A stretch of DNA of 64,000 nt from Hymenobacter perfusus (GCF_003944765.1 NZ_RWIU01000001.1:806001-870000), one strand, 5' to 3'; shown: positions 52,353 to 60,762, counted from the stretch's first letter. A program made the numbers and translations. Notes: generated from the sequence alone by a model not told the origin.

Positions 52353-53291
52353 TTACAACGTCTTAGCCTTAACGTCGGCGTCTTTCATGATACCGGCGCG
52401 CACCAGATTACCCACGATGCGGGCCTGCACGTCGTCGTTACCGATGGGCAACGGGGCACCCGTGATGCGCTCGTAGATATCGAGGTAGCGGCGGGTGGCT
52501 TCGGCCGAAACTTCGGGGGTGAGGGCGCGGGGGTACTGGCCGTCCTGCTTGTGGGCAATCAGCCACTGGCGCACGTACTCCTTGTCCATCTGCTCAGCGG
52601 CCTCGGGGTGGCGGGCGTAGTCGTCGGCGCTCCAGAAGCGCGACGAGTCGGGCGTGTGGATTTCGTCAATCAGCATCAGCTGCCCCTCATAAAGCCCGAA
52701 CTCATACTTGGTATCCACCAGGATGATGCCCCGCTCGGCCATCCATTGGGAGGCAAAATTGAACAGCTCCAGCGCCTTCACCCGCATCTGCTCGTACAGC
52801 TCGGCCGTCACCCAGCCTTCGGCCACCAGGTTCTCGGGCGTAATCTCCCGGTCCGATTCCTCCTTGGTAGTGGGCGTCACGATGGGCTCGGGGAACTGCT
52901 GGTGCTTGGTCAGGCCGTCGGGCACCGTCACGCCCGAGAAGCTGCGCTGCCCCTGCTGGTAGCCGCGCCACATGGAGCCGGTGAGGTAGTGGCGCACCAC
53001 CATTTCCACCCGGATGGGCTCGGCCTCCCGGGCCAGCGTCACGTTGGGGTCGGGCAGGCTGATAACGTGGTTGGGGATGATGTGCCGGGTTTTATCGAAC
53101 CAGAAAGCCGCCAGTCTGTTGAGCACCGCGCCTTTGTGGGCCACGGGCGTTTCCAGCACCGAGTCGAAGGCCGACAGGCGGTCCGTAACCACAATCAGCC
53201 GCTCACCCGACGGGGCGCGGAACGAGTCGCGGACTTTGCCACGGTGCAGGAGTTCGAGCTGGGGGGTATCGAAGTGGTTGAGGGTATTCAT
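52353..53291 (-). CDS. purC: SAICAR synthase
   Basis: The ATG at 53291 ('MNTLNHFDTPQLELLHRGKV') gives 312 residues; upstream in-frame codons belong to the repeat at 53324-53364. It is of the longer, yeast Ade1-like type: 'RGKVRDSFRAPSGERLIVVT', 'DRLSAFDSVLETPVAHKGAV', 'VVRHYLTGSMWRGYQQG', 'LVDTKYEFGLYEGQLMLIDE' and 'DSSRFWSADDY'. It condenses CAIR with aspartate. It is preceded in the operon by the purQ-DUF559 fusion. Confidence 0.96.
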   Translation of the reverse strand: MNTLNHFDTPQLELLHRGKVRDSFRAPSGERLIVVTDRLSAFDSVLETPVAHKGAVLNRLAAFWFDKTRHIIPNHVISLPDPNVTLAREAEPIRVEMVVRHYLTGSMWRGYQQGQRSFSGVTVPDGLTKHQQFPEPIVTPTTKEESDREITPENLVAEGWVTAELYEQMRVKALELFNFASQWMAERGIILVDTKYEFGLYEGQLMLIDEIHTPDSSRFWSADDYARHPEAAEQMDKEYVRQWLIAHKQDGQYPRALTPEVSAEATRRYLDIYERITGAPLPIGNDDVQARIVGNLVRAGIMKDADVKAKTL

Positions 53292-53323
53292 ATGAGAGGG
53301 TGTCAAGTCGTGCGGGTGAAGTG

Positions 53324-53849
53324 CCTCACCCCCCGGCCCCCTCTCCAAGGGGAGAGGGGGTGCCAGACGTGCTTAATTCTTTATGGAATGTTGGAGCAGG
53401 GCAGCGCTTATTTTCTGGAGCACGGTAGGCAATTGGTGGAGCACCTGCCCGTTGGTGAAGCGGAGTACGTGGTAGCCTACGCCTTCCAACTCATACGTGC
53501 GGCCCGAGTCATACTCGGCTTGTCCTGCTTCATCATGCACCTCACCATCCACTTCCACAATCAGATTGTGCTGGGTGCAGATGAAGTCCACAATGAATTT
53601 ACCGATGGCATGCTGCCGACGAAACTTAGCATCGTCCAGCTGTCGGTTACGCAAAGCCTGCCATAAAACATCTTCCGCCGGAGTAGGCTCACGGCGCATC
53701 TGCCCGCTAAACGGTTTCAGGCGTTCGTACCACAGGGCCTTATCCGCCGTCAGTCGCGGCCGGCTCCCAACTTCCTGGGGCTCATCTTTCCCCACTTGCG
53801 CAACGTCAGGCTCCCCCTCTCCCCCTGGAGAGAGGGCCGGGGGGTGAGG
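53324..53849. mobile_element. Putative DUF559 cassette bounded by 41-bp inverted hairpin repeats
   Basis: The repeat at 53324-53364 and that at 53809-53849 are inverted copies matching at 38 of 41 positions (CCTCACCCCCCGGCCC-CTCTCCA... type). Each is itself a hairpin (CCCCCTCTCC/GGAGAGGGGG). Between them is essentially only the DUF559 domain (minus strand), read in frame from purQ. The layout is that of a ~526-bp non-autonomous or novel mobile unit inserted at the 3' end of purQ. No target-site duplication was clearly identified. Confidence 0.65.
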
Positions 53850-54857
53850 CAACGACGCCACGTGCTCCACAATATTCCGGAACAACCACAACCCGTCCCC
53901 TTCTTCCGAAATGGCTGGGTTCTGCCGCTTGCGCCGGGCCCAGTCCGGGTGGTTATAGAGGGAGAGGAACGCCTCGGGGTGGGGCATCAGGCCGAACACG
54001 CGGCCGGTGGTATCCGTCAGGCCGGCGCAGTTCAGGTCGGCGCCGTTGGGGTTGAAGGGGTACACGTCGGTGGGCGAGCCGTCGAAATCGGTGTAGCTGA
54101 GGCAGTTCAGGCCGCCAGCTTCGATGGCGGCCCGCGTGGCGGCATCCTGGATGATGAGGCGGCCTTCGCCGTGGCGCACGGGCACTTCCAGCGCATCAAG
54201 CCCTTTCAGGAAAGGCGTATTGGCCGTGGGGTTGACTTTAAGCTTCACCCAGCGGTCCTCGTACCTTCCTGAGGCATTATGCGTCAGGGTTACTTCGGGC
54301 GTGACGGTGCCGCTCAGGTCGGGCAGCAGGCCCAGCTTTACCAGCACCTGGAAGCCGTTGCAGATGCCCAGAACGTACTTGCCGCGCGCCACGAACTCCC
54401 GGATGTCATCGAGCAGCGTGCGGCCCTCGGCGTTGCGGCGGTAGCGCAGCTTGTTGGCCAGTACCACGCCCGAGCCCAGGTCGTCGCCGAATGAGAAGCC
54501 GCCGGGAAAGTTCAGGATGTCAAAGTCGTGAATGCTCACGTGGCCGTGCAGCACTTGGTTGAGGTGTACGATGGTGGCTTCGGCCCCGACCAGCCGGTAG
54601 GCGGCAGCAAACTCTTCCTCGCAGTTGATACCGAAACCAGTCAGGATAAGCGCCTTTACTGGTTGTTGGTTGTTAGTTGTTAGTTGTTGGGCCGCTTCCG
54701 CCTTTTTCAACGGTTCATTGGATTCGTGGCCGGGGTCAACGCTCTTGAAGCCGGGCAGCACAATCTGGCCCTCGCGGTTCACGATTTCGTGGCCGGGGTC
54801 GTCGTGCTGGGGGCGCGGGGGCGTGTGCTGGTCCGGCAGTTGGGGAGTCTGTTCCAT
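53373..54857 (-). CDS. purQ: FGAM synthase glutaminase subunit fused to DUF559 endonuclease-like domain
   Basis: The 494-residue fusion has three parts. Residues 1-67 are a poorly conserved lead ('DPGHE' occurs twice, then 'AAQQLTTNNQQPV' from a TTAGTTG repeat). Residues ~68-335 are the PurQ class I glutamine amidotransferase: 'VLGICNGFQVLVKLGLLPDL' with the nucleophile Cys, and 'GLMPHPEAF' with the His-Glu pair. Residues ~336-352 ('PHPPALSPGGEGEPDV') come from an inverted repeat. Residues ~380-494 form a DUF559 domain of the Vsr/MutH-like PD-(D/E)xK group ('REPTPAEDVLWQALRNRQLD', 'IGKFIVDFICTQHNLIVEVD'). PurQ supplies ammonia to PurL. The nuclease-like tail has no expected role there and probably came with a mobile cassette. 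It starts 2 bp after purL. Confidence 0.93.
   Translation of the reverse strand: MEQTPQLPDQHTPPRPQHDDPGHEIVNREGQIVLPGFKSVDPGHESNEPLKKAEAAQQLTTNNQQPVKALILTGFGINCEEEFAAAYRLVGAEATIVHLNQVLHGHVSIHDFDILNFPGGFSFGDDLGSGVVLANKLRYRRNAEGRTLLDDIREFVARGKYVLGICNGFQVLVKLGLLPDLSGTVTPEVTLTHNASGRYEDRWVKLKVNPTANTPFLKGLDALEVPVRHGEGRLIIQDAATRAAIEAGGLNCLSYTDFDGSPTDVYPFNPNGADLNCAGLTDTTGRVFGLMPHPEAFLSLYNHPDWARRKRQNPAISEEGDGLWLFRNIVEHVASLPHPPALSPGGEGEPDVAQVGKDEPQEVGSRPRLTADKALWYERLKPFSGQMRREPTPAEDVLWQALRNRQLDDAKFRRQHAIGKFIVDFICTQHNLIVEVDGEVHDEAGQAEYDSGRTYELEGVGYHVLRFTNGQVLHQLPTVLQKISAALLQHSIKN
54661..54690. repeat. TTAGTTG-type repeat inside purQ
   Basis: GGTTGTTGGTTGTTAGTTGT followed by TAGTTGTTGG on the plus strand; minus-strand reading gives 'QQLTTNNQQ' just before the PurQ core. 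Confidence 0.75.
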
Positions 54858-54859
54858 AC

Positions 54860-57800
54860 TTAGTGCGCGGCTTCGTGGTGGCCGAAGCCGATAATGCGGT
54901 TAACCGGACCGTTGGTCCACTCGTGGCGCAAAGCCGCCGTGCTGGCCGAAATAACGGTTTTACCCGCCTGCCGCACCATCAACTGGCTGTCGGGCGTGAC
55001 GCGGCCGAGGCGCGTGGCGCGGCCGCCAAAGTGCTGCTCGAAGGCCACCACATCCTCGGGGGCCACTGTGGCCACAAACCGGGAGTGCGACTCCGAAAAC
55101 AGCTGTACATGCACCGGCAGACCTGCCGGCAGTTCCACCTCAGCCCCGAAGCCGTGGCCGAACGTAGCTTCCGCCAGCGCTACAGCCAAGCCGCCATCTG
55201 ACAGGTCGTGGCAGCTCTGAATCAGGCTTTGCTCGTTGGCCTCGCCCATGAGGATATACAAGGCTTTGGCCTGCTCGAAACGCACTTTGGGAACATTGGC
55301 GCCCAGTTCGCCGAAGAGCTGGTAGAACTCCGAGCCGCCCAGCTCGTCGTAGGTTTCGCCCAGCAGGTACACCACGTCATCGGCTTGCTTGAAGTCGGAG
55401 GTAATGGTGCGGCGCACGTCGTCCAGCTTGGCCGTCATGGAGTACAGCACCGTGGGCGGTACCGAAATCTTCACGCCGTCGGCTTTGAAGTCGTTTTTCA
55501 TTGAGTCCTTGCCCGAGGTGAGCGGAATGCAGTAGGCCGCCGTGGCGTCGCGCAGGGCCTGGCACATGCGCACCAGCTTGGCCAGCTTGTGCTTGCCGTC
55601 GGGGTTGCCCACGGGGTCGTACACCGAATCGGGCACGCAGAAGTTGTCGTTCACCGACCAGAAGTTGCCGTCGCCGTAGCTCAGGTTGGGCAGCTTGCCG
55701 CCCACGGCCACAATCTGGCGCACGGCCTCGTCAAACGCGCCGGCCGACATGTGGTAGGCGTCCAAATCACCGAAGCGGGGCAGAATGCCGTTGCTCACGG
55801 CCACGCCTTCCCAGCTCTCGAAATTGAAGCGCACCACCGCCGCATCCTGCGGGGCCTGGCCGGTAGCGCCCATCAGGGGCTTGATGATGGTGCGGCCCTT
55901 CACCTCGTGGTCGTACTGCCGAATCACCGACTCGCGGGAGCAGATGTTGAGGCTGCCCAGCAGGCGGGCAAGGGCGTCGGTGTAGTCGGTGGCAGGAGCC
56001 AGCGCGGGTTCCTGCGCTTGCGGCTTGCTCCACTCCGCTTCCAGCACTTTGCGCGGTACGCCGTTGTGTAGGAATTCCATATCGAGGCGCGCTACCGATT
56101 CACCATCGAAGCGCACGTCGAGGCTGCCATCCGAAGTGAAGTAGCCGATGTCGGTCAGCTCCACTTCCATTTCCTGGCCCAACGCCAGCAGCTCATCCAG
56201 CTTGGCGGGCTCCACAGCCAGCGAAAACCGCTCCTGCGACTCCGAAACAAAGATTTCCCAGGGCCGCAGACCAGGATATTTCAGCGGCACCTTCTCCAGC
56301 TCCACCACCGCGCCACCGCTAATCGTAGCCAGCTCCCCGATGCTGGAAGACAGGCCGCCCGCGCCGTTGTCGGTACTGCACTTGATGAGGCCGCGCCGCG
56401 TGGCCAGGATCAGGAAATCCATGGCCAGCTTCTGGGTGATGGGCGAGCCAATCTGTACGGCCGTGGCGGGCGAGGTTTCGTCCAGCTCAATGCTGCTGAA
56501 GGTAGCACCGTGGATGCCGTCTTTGCCCACCCGGCCACCGGCCATGATGATGCGGTCCTGGGCGTCGATGTGCTTTTCCCAGGAGTCGAGGCCAGCCAGC
56601 TGCATGGGCATTACCGCGCCGGTGCCGCAGTACACCAGCGGCTTACCGGCGTAGCGGTCATCAAACACGATGCTGCCGTTCACGGTGGGCACGCCCGACT
56701 TGTTGCCGCCGTCCTCGATGCCCTTGCGCACGCCCTCAAAAATGCGGCGCGGGTGCAACTGGTTGCTCAGCAACGTTCCTGAAAACTCGGGGTTGCCGAA
56801 GCACAGCACGTTGGTATTGAACAGCAGCCGCGCCCCCCCAATGCCGGTAGCCAGCGGGTCGCGGTTGTTGCCCAGAATACCGGTGATGGCCCCGCCGTAG
56901 GGGTCAATGGCTGAGGGCGAGTTGTGGGTTTCCACCTTCCACACGAACAGCGACTCGGGGTTGATGCGCACGGCCCCTGCGTTGTCGCTGAACACCTTAA
57001 TCAGCCAGTCGTTGCCGTTAGCCCGCAGCTGGCGGTCCACTTCCGAAGTAGCGTCCTTGATGTATGTTTTGAACAGGGAATCGACTTCGAACTCCTCGCC
57101 GGTATCGGCATCCTTATACTTAATCAGGGCCGAAAACTCCTTGTGCTTGCAGTGCTCCGACCACGTCTGGGCAATGATTTCCAGCTCGCAATCCGTCGGG
57201 TCCTGGGGCAGGCCGGCGGCCTGGCGCTCTTCCCGGATGCTGGTGTAATGGTCGCGCACGGCGCGCATTTCCTCCAGGTTCAGGGCGTAGAGGTTGTCTT
57301 TGGAGAGCTTCAGCAGCTCCTCGTCCGTGAGGCCCACCAGCGGCACCAGGTCCGTAACGGATTCGGCCCCGCCACCGGGCCGCGGCGTGTAGTCGCGGAT
57401 ATCGGTGATGGGGCCGGTTTCGAAACGGTTGATCATCTTGTTGCCCAGCAGCTCCTGCGCCAATTGGCGCAGACTACTTTCGGGCAGGGCTTCTTCGAGG
57501 AAATAAAGCCGTTTCGAGAAAATGTGCTGGGTATGGGTGTCGAGCGGCTCGTTGAGGAAGTCGCCGAGGGCATTCTGGGCCGAAATACCTTCGTCGTCGG
57601 TGACGCCGGGCAGCTTGGCCACGAGAATACAGCTCTTATACAGTGCGTCGTGACGGAACTCGTCGAAGGCCACGTCGTGCAGCACCGGGTCCTGGAGGCA
57701 GTGGGTGGCGAAGTCGCGCAGCTGCTGGTCCGAGAGGGGGTAGCGCACCGTGTAGAGGGCGGTGCTTTGCACGCGGCCGGTGTGCAGGCCGAGGTGGCGG

Positions 57801-57886
57801 TGGGCCGCTTCGGCCACGCGCTGGCCCTCGCCGTCGTGTTGGCCGGGCTTAAGCAGCAGCTGTATGGTTCTTTGGGGAGATTCCAA
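54860..57886 (-). CDS. purL: Phosphoribosylformylglycinamidine synthase, PurS-like domain plus PurL
   Basis: The TTG at 57886 is the only suitable start and gives 1008 residues. An N-terminal PurS-like segment ('TALYTVRYPLSDQQLRDFAT') and linker precede two AIRS-type halves: 'DCELEIIAQTWSEHCKHKEF' (HCKHKxF), 'KVETHNSPSAIDPYGGAITG', 'MAGGRVGKDGIHGATFSS', 'CSTDNGAGGLSSSIGEL' and 'CHDLSDGGLAVALAEATFG'. It lacks the C-terminal glutaminase of the ~1300-residue type, which is the separate purQ immediately downstream. It converts FGAR to FGAM. It heads the pur run, 126 bp after pyrE. Confidence 0.96.
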   Translation of the reverse strand: MESPQRTIQLLLKPGQHDGEGQRVAEAAHRHLGLHTGRVQSTALYTVRYPLSDQQLRDFATHCLQDPVLHDVAFDEFRHDALYKSCILVAKLPGVTDDEGISAQNALGDFLNEPLDTHTQHIFSKRLYFLEEALPESSLRQLAQELLGNKMINRFETGPITDIRDYTPRPGGGAESVTDLVPLVGLTDEELLKLSKDNLYALNLEEMRAVRDHYTSIREERQAAGLPQDPTDCELEIIAQTWSEHCKHKEFSALIKYKDADTGEEFEVDSLFKTYIKDATSEVDRQLRANGNDWLIKVFSDNAGAVRINPESLFVWKVETHNSPSAIDPYGGAITGILGNNRDPLATGIGGARLLFNTNVLCFGNPEFSGTLLSNQLHPRRIFEGVRKGIEDGGNKSGVPTVNGSIVFDDRYAGKPLVYCGTGAVMPMQLAGLDSWEKHIDAQDRIIMAGGRVGKDGIHGATFSSIELDETSPATAVQIGSPITQKLAMDFLILATRRGLIKCSTDNGAGGLSSSIGELATISGGAVVELEKVPLKYPGLRPWEIFVSESQERFSLAVEPAKLDELLALGQEMEVELTDIGYFTSDGSLDVRFDGESVARLDMEFLHNGVPRKVLEAEWSKPQAQEPALAPATDYTDALARLLGSLNICSRESVIRQYDHEVKGRTIIKPLMGATGQAPQDAAVVRFNFESWEGVAVSNGILPRFGDLDAYHMSAGAFDEAVRQIVAVGGKLPNLSYGDGNFWSVNDNFCVPDSVYDPVGNPDGKHKLAKLVRMCQALRDATAAYCIPLTSGKDSMKNDFKADGVKISVPPTVLYSMTAKLDDVRRTITSDFKQADDVVYLLGETYDELGGSEFYQLFGELGANVPKVRFEQAKALYILMGEANEQSLIQSCHDLSDGGLAVALAEATFGHGFGAEVELPAGLPVHVQLFSESHSRFVATVAPEDVVAFEQHFGGRATRLGRVTPDSQLMVRQAGKTVISASTAALRHEWTNGPVNRIIGFGHHEAAH

Positions 57887-58012
57887 AAGAGGGAGGTTTG
57901 TCTATTTTTCGGGTTTCCCACGCCTGGCGAAATTGCCATCGTGAGGAAGCATACCCGCCCGGGGTACGCCGAAAATGCCTTGCCGCGGAGCCGGTTGCCG
58001 CCGTCGGTAGGT

Positions 58013-58669
58013 TTAAGAAAACGCTTTATCGGGCCGACTGCCCGGTTTCACCACCGGAATGTTTGCCCGGCACAGCGGGCACTCTTCGGGTGCGTAGGTA
58101 GCCGCCGTGACCGGCAGCAGGGCAAAGTTCGGAAAAGAAAGGTCAGCTTTCCCACTGGTGCGGTCAATTAAACTGGCCACGGCCAAAACTTTTGCCCCCA
58201 GCCCTTCCAGCACCCGCGCTACTTCGTTGGTGCTCTTGCCGGTAGTCACCACGTCTTCGGCAATGATGATTTTCTGGCCGGGCTCGATGGTAAAGCCGCG
58301 CCGCAGCGTCATCTGGCCGGTTTCGTCGCGCTCCGTGAAAATGCCGGGCACGCCCAGCTGTCGGGCCAGCTCGTAGCCAATCACCACGCCGCCCATAGCC
58401 GGGCCTACCACCACATCGGGCTGCAAACCAGCCTCCTGAATCCGGCGGGCCAGCTCAGCCGCGGCCGGCGCGGCCAGATCGGGGCGGCGCAGAAACCGGG
58501 CGCACTGCACGTAAGTATCAGAGTGCAGGCCCGAGGACAGCCGGAAGTGCCCGCGCAGCAGCGCATCTTCCTGCAACAGCTGCTGCTCCAGAGTTTTGGG
58601 GGTGAATTCGGTGGTGTGGGGGGAAGTCAAGGGAGGTGAGTTGTTATCGGATGAAATGATGAACGTCAT
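58013..58669 (-). CDS. pyrE: Orotate phosphoribosyltransferase
   Basis: The 218-residue type I PRTase has 'HFRLSSGLHSDTYVQCARFL', 'PDVVVGPAMGGVVIGYELAR' and the PRPP-binding 'IIIAEDVVTTGKSTNEVA'. The end 'EECPLCRANIPVVKPGSRP' is typical of Bacteroidota PyrE. The chosen ATG (58669) lies inside the left arm of repeat copy A3, so the first few residues ('MTFI') derive from the repeat; the conserved part starts about residue 25. It makes OMP from orotate and PRPP. Confidence 0.95.
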   Translation of the reverse strand: MTFIISSDNNSPPLTSPHTTEFTPKTLEQQLLQEDALLRGHFRLSSGLHSDTYVQCARFLRRPDLAAPAAAELARRIQEAGLQPDVVVGPAMGGVVIGYELARQLGVPGIFTERDETGQMTLRRGFTIEPGQKIIIAEDVVTTGKSTNEVARVLEGLGAKVLAVASLIDRTSGKADLSFPNFALLPVTAATYAPEECPLCRANIPVVKPGSRPDKAFS

Positions 58670-58761
58670 GCTGAGCTTGTCGAAGCATCTCGCGTGCTGA
58701 TGTCTGATTACCGTTGCAACGTCAGCACGCGAGATGCTTCGACAAACTCAGCATGACGTTC
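58661..58761. repeat. Inverted repeat family A, copy 3
   Basis: Arms 58661-58703 and 58719-58761, 43 nt with two mismatches, the longest copy (GAACGTCATGCTGAGCTTGT start). It lies between pyrE and the small orphan gene and supplies the pyrE start codon region. Confidence 0.92.
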
Positions 58762-58781
58762 CTGAAGCTTTGCATACAGCT

Positions 58782-59039
58782 TCAATGTCTTATTTGTAGT
58801 TGTGGTCCTTTCCCAAAGTAGTCCTCGGGTACATTCCACACATCAGTTACTATTACCACCGGTCCTCCTTCGGACCTCCTCTTGGCACCATCGGCACCAA
58901 ACCATACGACAATATGATCCTCTGGGACCGACACCGACTCTCCATCTATTTCATAAAGAGTTTGACCACTTAGTCCGACGACTACGCAGGGCAAACCATC
59001 CATTTCCAAAATATCACCTAGCTTAAAAGTACCTGCCAT
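58782..59039 (-). CDS. Small orphan protein inside the pyrimidine genes, low GC
   Basis: The 85-residue protein ('MAGTFKLGDILEMDGLPCVV') has a beta-rich start ('VGLSGQTLYEIDGESVSVPE') and 'DHIVVWFGADGAKRRSEGGP'. No motif is recognised. It is AT-richer than pyrF and pyrE, with its start 6 bp from the pyrF stop, so it is translationally linked. Like the orphan between purC and purD, it appears to be an acquired gene threaded into a core operon. Function unknown. Confidence 0.7.
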   Translation of the reverse strand: MAGTFKLGDILEMDGLPCVVVGLSGQTLYEIDGESVSVPEDHIVVWFGADGAKRRSEGGPVVIVTDVWNVPEDYFGKGPQLQIRH

Positions 59040-59045
59040 ATTGAT

Positions 59046-59807
59046 TTACACCACTACCGGCCGCAGCTGGTTCATCTGCTCCACTAGTTCCCGGGCGGCG
59101 GCGGCGGTATCCGTGGCCTGCCAGAGGGCGCGGGAGGTGTTGATGAGCAGGCCAGTGCCATCGGGGCGCAGGCCGGCGCGTAGCGTGGCGGCTAGGTCGC
59201 CGCCCTGGGCGCCTACGCCGGGCACCAGGAACCACTGGTCGGGGCAGAGGGCGCGCAGGCGGGCCACGGCTTCGGGGTTGGTAGCGCCTACCACCAGCCC
59301 GATGCCGCCGTGCTGCTCATCGAGCTGCCGGGCCACGCGGGCGGCGCAGTCAGCCAGGGAGCCGCCGCGGGTGAGGGCCACATCCTGCAAAGAGTGGGTG
59401 GGTTTGTTGGAAGTTTTGGCCAGCGCAAACACCAGCTTGCCGGGCCGGGCGAAGGGCACAATGGCGTCGTCGCCCATGTAGGGGTTCACCGTCACGCCGT
59501 CGGCTCCGATGATGTCGTAGGCGAAGCGGGCGTAGTGGTCGGCGGTGTTGGCAATGTCGCCGAACTTCCCGTCCAGGATTACCGGAATACCGTCCGGCAC
59601 GCGCTGCACGGTTTCGCGCAGCAGCTGCACCCCGTTTTCGCGGCTCAGGAAGAAGGCCAGGTTGGGTTTGAAGGCGGCGGCGTATTCGCTGGTCTGGTCA
59701 ATTACCTCGGCCAGGCGGCGGGCTACCTGGGCATCGTCGCCCACGGGGTCGAGCCCCACGCAGAGCAACGTGTGGGCGGCTTGTACTCGGTTCAGGAGGG
59801 TTTGCAT
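59046..59807 (-). CDS. pyrF: Orotidine 5'-phosphate decarboxylase
   Basis: The ATG at 59807 ('MQTLLNRVQAAHTLLCVGLD') gives 253 residues of the PyrF subfamily 2 type. The catalytic Lys-Asp set is seen in 'VILDGKFGDIANTADHYARF'; also 'AFKPNLAFF', 'VTVNPYMGDDAIVPF', 'LVVGATNPEAVARLRALCPD' and 'PGVGAQGGDL'. It makes UMP from OMP. The open frame continues upstream without conservation into a repeat region. Confidence 0.95.
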   Translation of the reverse strand: MQTLLNRVQAAHTLLCVGLDPVGDDAQVARRLAEVIDQTSEYAAAFKPNLAFFLSRENGVQLLRETVQRVPDGIPVILDGKFGDIANTADHYARFAYDIIGADGVTVNPYMGDDAIVPFARPGKLVFALAKTSNKPTHSLQDVALTRGGSLADCAARVARQLDEQHGGIGLVVGATNPEAVARLRALCPDQWFLVPGVGAQGGDLAATLRAGLRPDGTGLLINTSRALWQATDTAAAARELVEQMNQLRPVVV

Positions 59808-59820
59808 GGGGTGGGAAGGT

Positions 59821-59920
59821 GTAGCGCGAAGTTTCACTTCGCGAGGCATTAAACGAGGGTAGAAATCACCTATTTCAATCCAGCAGCGCAGACGATTTGC
59901 GAATGAAAACTTCGCACTAC
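59821..59920. repeat. Diverged inverted repeat between pyrF and pyrD
   Basis: Left arm 59821-59844 (GTAGCGCGAAGTTTCACTTC...) and right arm 59896-59920 (rc GTAGTGCGAAGTTTTCATTC...) are related inverted copies. The stop of pyrD (59917) lies in the right arm. Confidence 0.7.
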
Positions 59921-60762
59921 AGGCTGGCCGGAACCAAATGACCGCACTCGGCGGCCAGGCGGGCCGAGAGGCCGGGCTCCAGCCACTCACCACTGGCAAT
60001 CTGCACGGCCGAGGCCCCGCAGCGCAGGTAGTCCGACACGTGGCTGGCCGTAAACACGCCGCCCGTCCCGAAGATGGGCAGCGTAATCCGCTCATCATGG
60101 GCCAGTTCCCACACGCACCGCAGCGCCACGGGCCGCAATGCTTCGCCCGAGAGCCCCCCGACCATCGGCGCGGCGGTAGCATCCTCGGGCAGGTGCAAGG
60201 CTTTGAGCAGGTTGGTGGCCGCAAGGGCATCGGCTCCGCCTTCCTGCGCGCCCAGCGCCAAACCCCGGATGTGCTCGGGCCAGGGCGGCAGCTTCACCAC
60301 CACAGCCGCTTCGGGCGGCAGCTCATTGCGCACGGCCTGAGTGGCGTCGCGCACAAACTGCGCGGTCAGCTCCTCCCCTTTCCCGGCGTCAGGCTGGGCA
60401 ATGTATACTTCCACGCCGGCAATCAGGCCGGCGGTTTCGCGGGCCAGGAAGCGGGCAATTTTGCGGAAGCCGGGAATGCCGGGGGCCGTGATGCTCACGA
60501 ACACCGGCACGCCGTAGCGGCGCAGGTTGGGCAAGTGCTCCTGCACCAGAATTTCGGCGCTTTCAGTGCGCATGTGGGTGGCGTTGAGCAGGGTCTGCTC
60601 GTTCACCTGCCAGATACCCTCCTCGTACAGGCCGGGCTGCGGCTCCATCGTGACGGTGCGGGTGAAGATGGCGCCCAGCTGCTCGTAGCCCGTTCCATCC
60701 AGCTGCCAAGAGGCCGCCGCGAGGCACACGGGGTTGCGCAGCGTGAGTTGTCCGAGTTGCAT
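59917..60762 (-). CDS. pyrD: Dihydroorotate dehydrogenase
   Basis: The ATG at 60762 ('MQLGQLTLRNPVCLAAASWQ') gives 281 residues, short like class 1B enzymes. Visible: 'AIFTRTVTMEPQPG', 'LPNLRRYGVPVFVSITAPGI', 'VVKLPPWPEHIRGLALGAQE' with the FMN/substrate Lys, 'AATNLL', 'PIFGTGGVFTASHVSDYLRC' and 'GASAVQIAS'. The active-site loop (typically with Ser/Cys) is not obvious to me, so the exact class is uncertain. No pyrK partner is in the window. It is the most upstream gene of the pyr/pur run. Confidence 0.88.
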   Translation of the reverse strand: MQLGQLTLRNPVCLAAASWQLDGTGYEQLGAIFTRTVTMEPQPGLYEEGIWQVNEQTLLNATHMRTESAEILVQEHLPNLRRYGVPVFVSITAPGIPGFRKIARFLARETAGLIAGVEVYIAQPDAGKGEELTAQFVRDATQAVRNELPPEAAVVVKLPPWPEHIRGLALGAQEGGADALAATNLLKALHLPEDATAAPMVGGLSGEALRPVALRCVWELAHDERITLPIFGTGGVFTASHVSDYLRCGASAVQIASGEWLEPGLSARLAAECGHLVPASL

